Below, piece after piece: positions 50,667 through 59,068 of a stretch of DNA of 64,000 nt. Under the pieces are notes generated by a model, which was not told where the DNA came from, made no database searches, and worked only from the letters and a program-made list of their open reading frames with translations. Every line of letters starts with the position of its first letter. Position 1 is the stretch's first letter. The translations under genes and the position numbers were made by a program. Source of the stretch: Enterococcus rotai (GTDB lineage Bacteria > Bacillota > Bacilli > Lactobacillales > Enterococcaceae); assembly GCF_001465345.1 (NCBI RefSeq), contig NZ_CP013655.1, positions 2,249,741 to 2,313,740 on the forward strand. Reading direction: 5' to 3'.

Positions 50667-51712
50667 TGAGTAAACGAATCGTAGCATTGCCGGGGGACGG
50701 CATCGGAGCAGAAATCATGGATAGCGCACTAAAAATTTTAGCCGAAATCATGGTGCAAGATAATCTTGATTTTGATATTGAACGCTTTGCTTTTGGCGGC
50801 GCTGGTATTGATGAGCAAGGAGATCCCTTACCAGAATCTACCTTAAAAGCCTGTGAAAAGGCAGATGCCATTTTACTTGGTGCCATTGGTGGTCCAAAAT
50901 GGGACAATGCAGCAAAACGACCTGAACAAGGCTTACTAGGTTTAAGAAAAGCCTTAGGACTTTTTGCCAATATTCGTCCGATTTCCGTACCTGATTCAGT
51001 CGTTCATTTATCGCCATTAAAAGAAGAAAATGTTCGAGGCGTTGATTTTGTAGTCGTTCGCGAATTAACAGGTGGTATCTACTTCGGTGAAAAAAAACTA
51101 GGGGAAACAGAAGCCTCAGACCTTTGTACTTACTCAAAAACTGAGATTCAACGCATTATCAGAAAAGCGTTTGAAATCGCTCGAACTAGAAATAAAAAAG
51201 TCACATCTGTCGATAAAGCCAATGTTTTAGCTACAAGTAAATTATGGCGTCAAACAGCAGAAGAAGTGGCGCAAGAATTCCCAGATTGTACTTTAGAACA
51301 TCAATTAGTCGATTCAGCGGCAATGGTCATGATCCAAAAACCCAAAGACTTTGACGTGATCGTTACAGAAAATCTATTTGGTGATATCCTAAGTGACGAA
51401 GCATCAGTGATTCCAGGATCATTGGGCATGATGCCAAGCGCTAGTCACAGCGAATCAGGGCCTTCGTTATACGAACCGATCCACGGTTCAGCACCAGACA
51501 TCGCCAATCAAAATATCGCCAATCCAATGTCGATGATCTTATCAGTTGCAATGATGTTGCGCCAATCGTTTGGTTTAGAAAACTCAGCGCAAAAGATCGA
51601 AGCTGCTTGTGATTATGTGATGAATCAAGGAATCCTAACTACAGATTTAGGTGGTCAAGCGACAACCACAGAGTTTACAGAAGCCATAATAAAAGAATTG
51701 AGAGGTGCTTAA
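50666..51712 (+). CDS. leuB: 3-isopropylmalate dehydrogenase
   Basis: A 348-residue enzyme oxidising and decarboxylating 3-isopropylmalate with NAD+. Visible are the N-terminal [12 protein letters not shown], the substrate-binding [16 protein letters not shown] with the Arg residues, the metal-binding [12 protein letters not shown] and the NAD-site [14 protein letters not shown]. It overlaps leuA by one base. Confidence 0.94.
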   Translation: MSKRIVALPGDGIGAEIMDSALKILAEIMVQDNLDFDIERFAFGGAGIDEQGDPLPESTLKACEKADAILLGAIGGPKWDNAAKRPEQGLLGLRKALGLFANIRPISVPDSVVHLSPLKEENVRGVDFVVVRELTGGIYFGEKKLGETEASDLCTYSKTEIQRIIRKAFEIARTRNKKVTSVDKANVLATSKLWRQTAEEVAQEFPDCTLEHQLVDSAAMVMIQKPKDFDVIVTENLFGDILSDEASVIPGSLGMMPSASHSESGPSLYEPIHGSAPDIANQNIANPMSMILSVAMMLRQSFGLENSAQKIEAACDYVMNQGILTTDLGGQATTTEFTEAIIKELRGA

Positions 51713-51713
51713 C

Positions 51714-53090
51714 ATGGGAAAAACATTATTTGATAAACTTTGGGAACAACATGTGGTATCAGGTGTTGCTGGAGAACCACAACTACTATACGTCAATCTT
51801 CATCTAATCCATGAAGTCACTTCGCCGCAAGCATTTGAAGGATTAAGAGAAGCAGGCCGAAAAGTTCGCCGACCAGATAGAACCTTTGGGACAATGGATC
51901 ATAACGTTCCCACACAAGATATCTTTAATATCACGGACTTGGTGGCAAAAAAACAAATCGAAGCATTACAGAACAACTGCGAAGAATTCGGTGTGACCCT
52001 TTGCGATAACGGTAGTGACCGTCAAGGAATCGTGCATATGGTGGGACCTGAAACAGGTTTAACGCAACCAGGAAAAATCATTGTTTGTGGGGATTCACAT
52101 ACAGCAACTCACGGCGCATTCGGAGCCTTAGCTTTTGGTATCGGAACAAGTGAAGTGGAACATGTTTTTGCGACACAATGTATTTGGCAAAATAAACCAA
52201 AATCAATGGGGGTTAAAATCACTGGAAAACTTGCAAAAGGCGTATATGCCAAAGATATTATTCTAGCCTTGATTGCAAAATACGGTGTTGATTTTGGTGT
52301 CGGACATGCGGTTGAATTTTACGGAGAAACGATTGAAAATCTTACGATGGAAGAACGCATGACCATCTGTAACATGGCCATCGAAGGCGGTGCGAAAATG
52401 GGGATGATGGCGCCAGATGAAAAAACCTTTGAATATGTACGTGGCAGAGAATATGCACCAGAAGACATGGAAGCGGCAATCGCTGATTGGAAAAAACTAC
52501 CAAGCGATCCAGACGCAACCTACGATGTGGATCTAGAATTGAATGCGGAAGAATTGGTTCCCTTCATCACATGGGGCACGAATCCAGAAATGGGCATCCC
52601 AATCACCGGAACATTCCCAGAAATCAAAGATATGAACGACGAACGTGCCTATAACTATATGGATTTAAAACCAGGTCAACGCCCGTCAGATATTGAAATC
52701 GGCTACGTTTTTATCGGCTCATGTACCAACGGTCGACTATCCGATTTGGAAGAAGCCGCACGCATCGTAAAAGGTAAAAAAGTCAAAGCAGGCATTACAG
52801 CAATCGTGGTACCAGGCTCAAGACCTGTTCGAAAAGCAGCGGAAAAAATCGGCTTGGATAAAATCTTTACCGAAGCAGGATTTGAGTGGCGAGAACCAGG
52901 TTGTTCCATGTGTCTAGGCATGAACCCAGACCAAGTACCAGCAGGCGTTCACTGTGCTTCAACATCTAACCGAAACTTTGAAGGTCGTCAAGGAAAAGGA
53001 GCAAGAACCCATCTTTGTAGCCCAGCAATGGCGGCAACAGCTGCGATCGTTGGAACATTTAGAGATATTAGAGAGGAGCTTGGTGCATAA
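51714..53090 (+). CDS. leuC: 3-isopropylmalate dehydratase large subunit
   Basis: A 458-residue aconitase-family subunit. Motifs [42 protein letters not shown] and [11 protein letters not shown] place the three [4Fe-4S] ligand cysteines. Partner of LeuD in isomerising 2- to 3-isopropylmalate. ATG 51714 follows GAGGTGC. Confidence 0.95.
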   Translation: MGKTLFDKLWEQHVVSGVAGEPQLLYVNLHLIHEVTSPQAFEGLREAGRKVRRPDRTFGTMDHNVPTQDIFNITDLVAKKQIEALQNNCEEFGVTLCDNGSDRQGIVHMVGPETGLTQPGKIIVCGDSHTATHGAFGALAFGIGTSEVEHVFATQCIWQNKPKSMGVKITGKLAKGVYAKDIILALIAKYGVDFGVGHAVEFYGETIENLTMEERMTICNMAIEGGAKMGMMAPDEKTFEYVRGREYAPEDMEAAIADWKKLPSDPDATYDVDLELNAEELVPFITWGTNPEMGIPITGTFPEIKDMNDERAYNYMDLKPGQRPSDIEIGYVFIGSCTNGRLSDLEEAARIVKGKKVKAGITAIVVPGSRPVRKAAEKIGLDKIFTEAGFEWREPGCSMCLGMNPDQVPAGVHCASTSNRNFEGRQGKGARTHLCSPAMAATAAIVGTFRDIREELGA

Positions 53091-53677
53091 TGGAGGCATT
53101 TACACAACATACAGGAACCACGGTTCCACTAATGAACGACAATATTGATACGGATCAGATCATTCCAAAATCTTTCCTAAAACGAATCGAAAAAACAGGA
53201 TTTGGGGAGTTTTTATTTGATGAATGGCGTTACTTGCCAGACCGCACGCCAAATCCAGAATTTACCTTAAATAAGCCGCAATATAAAGAGGCAACCATTT
53301 TGATTTCTGGTGATAACTTTGGTTCGGGCTCATCAAGAGAGCATGCGGCTTGGGCATTGGATGATTATGGCTTTAAAGCAGTGATTGCAGGAAGCTTTAG
53401 TGATATTTTTTATATGAATGCAACGAAAAATGGCCTATTGCCGATTGTGTTGAAGCCTGTTGAGCTGGATGCATTGGCAGGACTTGGAGCAGAAGAAACA
53501 ATTACAATCGATTTGCCGGCCCAACAAGTGATCACGCCAAATGGAACGTATTCTTTTGAAATAGATAGCACTTGGAAGCATAAATTGGTAAATGGGTTAG
53601 ATGATATTGCCATCAGTTTGACCCATGATGCTGAAATTGCGGCTTATGAAGCGAAGATTCCGGCTTATTGGCAATAG
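53090..53677 (+). CDS. leuD: 3-isopropylmalate dehydratase small subunit
   Basis: A 195-residue swivel-domain subunit with [13 protein letters not shown], the [17 protein letters not shown] signature and [21 protein letters not shown]. It overlaps leuC by one base and closes the leuABCD operon. No ilv genes follow here, so valine-branch genes must lie elsewhere. Confidence 0.95.
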   Translation: MEAFTQHTGTTVPLMNDNIDTDQIIPKSFLKRIEKTGFGEFLFDEWRYLPDRTPNPEFTLNKPQYKEATILISGDNFGSGSSREHAAWALDDYGFKAVIAGSFSDIFYMNATKNGLLPIVLKPVELDALAGLGAEETITIDLPAQQVITPNGTYSFEIDSTWKHKLVNGLDDIAISLTHDAEIAAYEAKIPAYWQ

Positions 53678-53691
53678 GGAATAGTAAGAGT

Positions 53692-53728
53692 GCTACATCG
53701 ATGACTATTTTCGATGTAGCTTCTTTTC
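53692..53728 (+). terminator. Terminator of the leu operon
   Basis: A 10-bp stem (53692-53701 with 53711-53720) followed by TTCTTTTC. Confidence 0.75.
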
Positions 53729-53754
53729 ATTACATCGTGAGGAGCGTGAAATCA

Positions 53755-54501
53755 ATGGAATGGGATGCAAAAAAATATAATACGACACATGATTTTGTTT
53801 TTAAGTATGGCGCAGGATTGTTGGAGTTAGTACCGAAAGAGCCGAAAAAAGTGTTGGATATTGGCTGTGGGACGGGAGAATTGACGAAGCAAATGGCGGA
53901 ACTTGGGCATGAAGTGACGGGAATCGATCAATCACTAAATATGATCAATCAAGCAAAAGAGACCTATCCTGAGTTGATTTTTTTACAGGAAGATATTCTA
54001 AATCCCTCGGATCAAATTGGACTGTATGATGTTGCTTTTTCGAACGCAGTTTTTCATTGGATTCCTGATCAAGATTTATTATTGAAGAATATTGGTGAAC
54101 ATTTAAACGTAAACGGGCAACTGATTTGTGAATTTGGTGCAGTTGGGAATGTTCAGAAGATTAGAGAAGCTTTTGGGCGTGAGTTAAATGCATTGGGTGT
54201 ACCTTTTGAGGAACCGTTTTGCTTTACGTCTGTTGAAAATTATCGGATTTTGCTAGAAAAGAATCATTTTGAGGTTGTGGAGATTTTAGAATATGAACGG
54301 CCGACTCCGCTTAAAGGTGGGAAATCTGGTTTGAACGAGTGGATGGAACAATTTTATGCTGCTGAGTTGGAGGAATTGTCTGGAGAGCAGAAAGACAAGG
54401 TTCTTGAGAATATGGAGCGAGATTTGAAGTCAAAATTGTGGAACGAGGATCATTGGGAAGCAGATTATCGAAGATTGAGGATAAATGCTGTGAAAATGTA
54501 G
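53755..54501 (+). CDS. Class I SAM-dependent methyltransferase
   Basis: A 248-residue methyltransferase. The SAM-binding motif VLDIGCGTGELTKQMAELGHEV is at about residues 29-50 (written as VLDIGCGTGELTK), and VTGIDQSLNMI and AFSNAVFHWIPD (motifs II and IV) follow. Similar to trans-aconitate or SAM methyltransferases of type 11. ATG 53755 follows GAGGAG; the reading frame upstream runs through the leu terminator and is not used. Substrate unknown. Confidence 0.85.
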   Translation: MEWDAKKYNTTHDFVFKYGAGLLELVPKEPKKVLDIGCGTGELTKQMAELGHEVTGIDQSLNMINQAKETYPELIFLQEDILNPSDQIGLYDVAFSNAVFHWIPDQDLLLKNIGEHLNVNGQLICEFGAVGNVQKIREAFGRELNALGVPFEEPFCFTSVENYRILLEKNHFEVVEILEYERPTPLKGGKSGLNEWMEQFYAAELEELSGEQKDKVLENMERDLKSKLWNEDHWEADYRRLRINAVKM

Positions 54502-54535
54502 GTAAAGTGTGTAAGAGGAACAAGGAGAAAAGAAA

Positions 54536-55030
54536 ATGAAAAAGAAGACAGGATTTCTAGCGGTATGTGTTATTTTAATAGTAATCGGCTGGACCTTTCG
54601 AACAAAAGGGAATAACGTTGACTCAGTTAGCAAATCAGAACGAAAAAAATACGGAGAAACAATCTTTAATTATATGAAAGCAGAAACCTATTTTAATTCT
54701 GAAACATTAGAAGCTAGTCCAGAGGTTAAAAAAATTAAATTGCTCATAGATTTTTATGGACAGGATGTTGATAAGGACAGCATAACTGTTTATCTCAATC
54801 AAACAGTTTCAGGATGTAATGAATCTGGTCAAGATGTTTATGGTTCAAATTTTCCTGTAGTTTATACACTTGAAAAGCAAAAAGCGGGATACAAAGTTAT
54901 TCATTATGAAGAACCAAGAGACGGTTCGTTTTATGAAGAGGATATCAAGAGGATGTTTCCAAAAAAAAAGTTTGACCCATTGAATAAATTAAAGAGTGGT
55001 ACTATCTTTTTTGAAGAAGAGATACAATAA
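54536..55030 (+). CDS. Hypothetical membrane-anchored secreted protein
   Basis: A 164-residue protein. One N-terminal hydrophobic segment (TGFLAVCVILIVIGWTF) is a signal anchor; the rest is soluble, mixed alpha/beta and charged. No family recognised. AAGGAGA precedes the ATG. It lies between the methyltransferase and a broken gene of similar build (N-terminal anchor, outside domain), which may be functionally related. Confidence 0.6.
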   Translation: MKKKTGFLAVCVILIVIGWTFRTKGNNVDSVSKSERKKYGETIFNYMKAETYFNSETLEASPEVKKIKLLIDFYGQDVDKDSITVYLNQTVSGCNESGQDVYGSNFPVVYTLEKQKAGYKVIHYEEPRDGSFYEEDIKRMFPKKKFDPLNKLKSGTIFFEEEIQ

Positions 55031-55181
55031 AATTCAAGCAATAAGCAATCCAGTTTATATTAAAGTAAGAGTGATCATCTAATGACGGCTTATACATTTT
55101 TTTGAATTTAAAATGATAGAATAGATAAATAGGCTAAACTAACGACGGAGATAAAAAGTAATAAACAGGAGCGGATAGAAA

Positions 55182-56448
55182 ATGAAGATAAAAGTGTTGG
55201 GAACTTCCATGGGAGTAGTAGCACTTGTAGCAATCATGATAATTGTTTTTCAGCAACAAGCAAAGGGAAAGAAAAAGATTACCAGGGCACAAGATAATAT
55301 ACCGTCTATCGAAAAAAAACACGAAAAGTGGGGTTCTCTATAAAAAAGCATCTGCACTTTTTGATGAAAAAGAAGACTTTCTAAGCAAAGAAGTAAAATC
55401 CGCGACCGTCGAAGAAACAAAAGACACGCTATTAAAGAAACAAACATAAATCGAAAAATTAAAAAAAGAGTATGACAAGAAGATAAACGCCAATACAGTA
55501 GAAACGACTATTCAAAATTTACAGAAAAAAATTACTCTTGCGAATACTAAATTAGCGATACAGACAGAAACAAATGAATTATTCAGCTCAAAAGAACCCG
55601 CTATCAAAGGTCATAATATCAAAAATGAGCTGCCGATCACAGTAAGTTTGACGAAAGGAAAAATTGTCGAAGTCACAGATACAGTCTCCGAAATTAAAGA
55701 GCTAAAAGGGAAATGGAAAGAAGCTATCGACTCTATCCTTAAAAATGCGACAGAGCAAGTGGATCAAGTAGAGAAAATCAAAAAGTTAATCAATGAATCC
55801 TTTGACGGAAATAGACCAAAAGAAACGGTTCAACGAAGTGACTATGATACTTTGAATAAGGAAATTGAAATGGTCAAAAATGAAGAACTAAAAGCGACGT
55901 TTCCTGCAAAATTGATTTTAATGAAAGCCATGCTTGATACTCAAGGCCAAATAAGTGCGTTAACGCAACAACAAAAGGAAGCTGAAGTCAACAAAGCATT
56001 AGAAAAAGCAAAAGCAGACACCACCAAAGCAGCAGAACAAGCGACAGGAGACGATAAACTATTGCTTGGCTATTCAGATGATCAGATTGAACATACTCGT
56101 GTGTGGCTGACATTGATTGGTGTGAAACCGTCAGAACTAAATGCGAAAACAATAACTGCAGAAACACCGCTCAATCCATATGATAAAGGAAGCGCCACGT
56201 ATCCGACTGATGCCATTATGCTTTACGGTAGCTATAGTGCGGAAGGGCAAATCGTGTATACAAGCAATCGAAACGGAATGATCAATGTATATCCAGTACC
56301 AAGTCATTGGCAAATCGGGGCAGAAGTTGCCAATGATCCAGAAAAAGTGAGAGCGTTGACTCAGGATATTTTGGATAATGTCCAAGTGGTAACAGTGGAT
56401 GTAGGGAAGCCAAGAGATGTGTTAGATTTGATAAAGATACAGAAGTAA
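55182..56448 (+). pseudogene. Broken membrane-anchored extracellular protein gene (frameshift plus stop)
   Basis: The start MKIKVLGTSMGVVALVAIMI and its anchor helix are in one frame up to about 55310, where an A8 run (about 55313-55320) is followed by a shift to another frame. That frame reads on through NTKSGVLYKKASALFDEKE to a TAA at 55447-55449, and then continues in the same frame to 56448. The joined product would be about 420 residues: anchor, long coiled coil, then a beta-rich domain with YSDDQIEHTRVW and VYPVPSHWQIGAE. The family is unknown. Two separate lesions make a pseudogene likely, although both could be sequencing errors. Confidence 0.75.
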
Positions 56449-56463
56449 CTCGATTTAACTTAA

Positions 56464-56508
56464 CAAACAGGCAGTTTAGAAAATTAAAAATTTCTAAACT
56501 GCCTGTTT
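56464..56508. terminator. Perfect 18-bp terminator hairpin
   Basis: AAACAGGCAGTTTAGAAA (56464-56481) pairs without mismatch with 56491-56508. It can act in both directions, so it would also stop any leftward transcript leaving the recombinase segment. Confidence 0.8.
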
Positions 56509-56611
56509 GTATTTAGCTTTAATGTTCTTATATTTGTTTATTATGCATATTTTATTTGGATAAGAAAAAATCCACAATAAAATTTAGTATTATTCGTTTT
56601 TTATTGAAAAA

Positions 56612-56638
56612 TATCTTGAAAGAATTAAGTTCAAGATA
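56612..56638. repeat. Left recombination-type site flanking the integrase
   Basis: A 27-bp dyad: TATCTTGAA, centre AGAATTAAG, TTCAAGATA. The arms are perfect inverted repeats and the centre is asymmetric. Its reverse complement matches the right-hand site at 26 of 27 positions. Confidence 0.75.
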
Positions 56639-56689
56639 ATTTGTTCTTTATTATATGTAATCAAAAGAGTGGAATTGATTACTTGTATA

Positions 56690-56718
56690 AGTATATTCTA
56701 TTAATTTTATTTAGTCTA
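56690..56718 (-). promoter_or_regulatory. Possible leftward promoter inside the recombinase segment
   Basis: On the minus strand TAGACT (56718-56713), a 17-bp spacer and TATACT (56695-56690) point out across the left site. The region is AT-rich, so chance is possible. Confidence 0.35.
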
Positions 56719-56826
56719 GTAGAAAAAACATCAATTTTTATCAATTTTTTCTTTTTTTTGTAAAAAAATTGATAAAATTCGTTGTTTTATTGATTGATTT
56801 CGTTTTAGAAAAGAGATATTTATAGG

Positions 56827-56832
56827 TATAAT
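56827..56832 (+). promoter_or_regulatory. -10 box of the integrase gene
   Basis: Perfect TATAAT about 57 bases before the integrase start; the -35 region is weak. It lies just left of the GCCGTCAAA repeat. Confidence 0.45.
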
Positions 56833-56835
56833 TCG

Positions 56836-56854
56836 TTTTTTAGCCGTCAAAAAA
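56836..56854 (+). repeat. Integrase arm-type repeat, left copy
   Basis: TTTTTTAGCCGTCAAAAAA, followed at once by a second CCGTCAAAT word. An identical copy lies at 58053 in the same orientation. Paired GTCAAA words beside an integrase gene look like arm-type binding sites. Confidence 0.6.
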
Positions 56855-56888
56855 CCGTCAAATTCAAAATGTCTAGGAGGATAAAAGT

Positions 56889-58016
56889 ATGTCAAAAAGA
56901 GGAGAAAATATCTATAAGCGAAAAGATGGTCGCTGGGAAGGTCGTTATAGAAAAGGCCGGAATAAGGAAGGTAGAATTGTCTATGGATATGTTTATGGAA
57001 AACAATATAATGAAGCAAAAGAAAAGTTATCAAAAAAAAATGCAGACTATTCTATATATGGAGAAACAGTTGTGCAAGAAGAAATGATGGTGGATGAATG
57101 GTTAAATTATTGGTTAAATATTTTAATGAAAAATAGAATCAAACCTTCTACTTATTCAAATTATAGGGGGCGAATTAGACGCCATCTTTCGCCATTTTTT
57201 AAAAATAAGCCATTATCTGAGCTAGAAACAGCTGATATAGACAAATTTATATATTCAATGCATCTATCAGATCTTTCGTCTAACACTATTCGCAGTATTA
57301 TTAGTATGTTAAGAAGTGCTCTAAAAAAAGCTGTAAATGATAATAGAATTTCAAAAAACCCTTGCCAAGGGGTTATGTTGCCAACGTTAACTAAACCAAA
57401 AATAAAAAGTTTAGATAGAAAGCAACAAAAAAAATTGGAACAGATTGCTTTATATAAAAAAGAGTGTTCGGCAGAAATCATTGCGTTGTATACGGGAATG
57501 AGAATTGGAGAGATCAGTGGATTAAAATGGGAAGATATTGATTTTAAACACAATAAAATTTTTGTGAAAAGAACCATTTCTAGAATCCCTTCAGTAACAG
57601 AACCACACAAAACAGAGATTATTATCGGGAAACCAAAGTCAATTAATGGAGAACGTGCCATACCAATATCTAAAAATTTAAAAAGATATTTATTGGAAAA
57701 AAAGCAAAAAAGTACTAGCATATTTGTCATTTCCTGCAAAAATAGTTTTACAGAACCACGTATTATTAATTATCGTTTTAAAAAAATAGTAGACGAATCA
57801 AAAATAGGTCCAGTTCATTTTCACGCGCTTCGTCATACTTTCGCAACGAGATGTGTTGAATCAGGAATTGATATTGCGACATTGAGTAAGATCTTAGGAC
57901 ATGCATCAACCAAAATGACACTCGACATCTATACGGATTCATTGTGGGAGACGAGACGCTCGGCAATGATGGTAATTGATAGACAGCTTAATTATGATGA
58001 AACGATCCCCTTATAA
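56889..58016 (+). CDS. Tyrosine site-specific recombinase (phage/ICE-type integrase)
   Basis: A 375-residue tyrosine recombinase. The N-terminal arm-binding domain (KRKDGRWEGRYRKGRN) and SAM-like core-binding domain (about 60-160, MVDEWLNYWLNIL) precede the catalytic domain with Arg205 (TGMRIGEISGLKW), His312 and Arg315 (HALRHTFATR), His338 (LGHAST) and nucleophile Tyr348 (DIYTDSLW). All catalytic residues are present. AGGAGG precedes ATG 56889. There are no other phage, ICE or plasmid genes nearby. It is flanked by direct GTCAAA repeats and by an inverted pair of 27-bp core-type sites, so it may catalyse inversion of its own segment. Confidence 0.93.
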   Translation: MSKRGENIYKRKDGRWEGRYRKGRNKEGRIVYGYVYGKQYNEAKEKLSKKNADYSIYGETVVQEEMMVDEWLNYWLNILMKNRIKPSTYSNYRGRIRRHLSPFFKNKPLSELETADIDKFIYSMHLSDLSSNTIRSIISMLRSALKKAVNDNRISKNPCQGVMLPTLTKPKIKSLDRKQQKKLEQIALYKKECSAEIIALYTGMRIGEISGLKWEDIDFKHNKIFVKRTISRIPSVTEPHKTEIIIGKPKSINGERAIPISKNLKRYLLEKKQKSTSIFVISCKNSFTEPRIINYRFKKIVDESKIGPVHFHALRHTFATRCVESGIDIATLSKILGHASTKMTLDIYTDSLWETRRSAMMVIDRQLNYDETIPL

Positions 58017-58025
58017 TGCAAGAAG

Positions 58026-58058
58026 GACATTCAGCAAAACGCTGAGTGTCTATTTTTT
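58026..58058 (+). terminator. Terminator of the integrase gene
   Basis: A 10-bp stem (58026-58035 with 58041-58050, one G-U pair) and a T-run that overlaps the right GTCAAA repeat. Confidence 0.8.
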
Positions 58059-58072
58059 AGCCGTCAAAAAAA
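58053..58072 (+). repeat. Integrase arm-type repeat, right copy
   Basis: TTTTTTAGCCGTCAAAAAAA, followed by GGTCAAAT, repeats the left copy at 56836 in direct orientation. Confidence 0.6.
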
Positions 58073-58121
58073 TGGTCAAATCTTACAAAGAAACGAGCAA
58101 TAATGGGATGGATCGAATGAA

Positions 58122-58148
58122 TATCTTGAACTTAATTCTTTCAGGATA
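58122..58148. repeat. Right recombination-type site flanking the integrase
   Basis: A 27-bp dyad: TATCTTGAA, centre CTTAATTCT, TTCAGGATA. The centre is the exact reverse complement of that at 56612. The dyad here extends outward (GAATGAA and TTCATTC), so the arms are about 16 bp. Confidence 0.75.
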
Positions 58149-58285
58149 TTCATTCTTGCGTGTTCGATTATTAACGTGATGAGTATAAATTTCAGATCAA
58201 AACGTCTTCAATAGTATTTTGCTTTTGAAGGCACACTACGAAAAGTATTTAGTTCTGGATATAAATTTAGTAGGAGGTACCTGCG
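58149..58285. other. Upstream region of the WxL-locus regulator
   Basis: 137 non-coding bases between the right site and the regulator gene. TATAAA (about 58181) and TATTTA (about 58245) are weak -10 candidates without clear -35 boxes, so an outside promoter, such as one carried by the invertible segment, would matter here. Confidence 0.4.
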
Positions 58286-59014
58286 ATGTACACTATCGGT
58301 ATTTTTCGAGATTCGTCTCAACCTGTATTGGATTATACCAAAGAATTGGTGAGCTTAGGTCATGAAGTTACAATTTTACAAGTAGGAGATGTAGGTTCTG
58401 AACTAGCAAGTATAGATGCATTTATTATTGAAGAATCCACTATGAGTGATTTATCTAATATTTGCAAAAATATTCTGGAATTAAGAACGAGATTAAATAA
58501 ATTGATCTGGGTGTTGCTAATTGAAAATGATGAAGAAACAAAAACAAAAAAGAAAATTTACCTACAACTAGGTGCAGATGGTGTCTCTGTTTATGAAGAT
58601 GAGTTTGTCTTACAATTTTCAAATATCTTAAAACGGATTGAGAATAAGGAAGAACCCAATGTTTTACAGATGATGCCAACGACTGACCCCTTATTAGAAC
58701 TACTTCCAGAAAATCTCAGTGTTTTAAAAGAAGGAAAAGTCGAAATCAGTCTAACAAAATTGGAATTTAAAGTTTTTGAACTACTGTTTGACAAGCACGA
58801 TAAAGCATTGACCTATGAAGAAATCTACCAACATATTTGGGGAAACGAAAGTGCTGAGAAAAAAGAGTATCGAGTGAGTAATATCATATTCCATTTAAGA
58901 GGAAAAATAGAAGAAGACCCCACCACGCCGAAATTCATTAAAACAGTTCGAACAATTGGATACAAATTAGCACTGAATCCACAGGTAAACAATGTTGGGA
59001 TGAAGAAAGCTTGA
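58286..59014 (+). CDS. Winged-helix (OmpR-type) regulator with degenerate receiver domain
   Basis: A 242-residue protein. The N-terminal part (about 1-115) is like a receiver but lacks the Asp-Asp/Asp/Lys set (IGIFRDSSQPVLDYTKELV), so phosphorylation is unlikely. The C-terminal domain (about 140-235) is an OmpR/PhoB winged helix: ISLTKLEFKVFELLF, LTYEEIYQHIWG, VSNIIFHLRGKIEEDP and IKTVRTIGYKL. Such orphan regulators precede enterococcal WxL loci. AGGAGGT precedes ATG 58286. It lies between the recombinase segment and the WxL genes it probably controls. Confidence 0.83.
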   Translation: MYTIGIFRDSSQPVLDYTKELVSLGHEVTILQVGDVGSELASIDAFIIEESTMSDLSNICKNILELRTRLNKLIWVLLIENDEETKTKKKIYLQLGADGVSVYEDEFVLQFSNILKRIENKEEPNVLQMMPTTDPLLELLPENLSVLKEGKVEISLTKLEFKVFELLFDKHDKALTYEEIYQHIWGNESAEKKEYRVSNIIFHLRGKIEEDPTTPKFIKTVRTIGYKLALNPQVNNVGMKKA

Positions 59015-59068
59015 AGGAGGTGAAGAAACTGGGAACATTCTTTTTAAACTAATAGGGTAGGAGGGAAA

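Noticed and set aside
57161..57739. A 192-residue frame on the minus strand inside the integrase gene
   Set aside because: It is the complement of a well-supported recombinase gene and has no ribosome site or family features.
56612..58148. Typical prophage or ICE insertion with attL/attR
   Set aside because: Attachment sites should be direct repeats; here the asymmetric centres are inverted, and no structural or conjugation genes are present. Kept only as an alternative.
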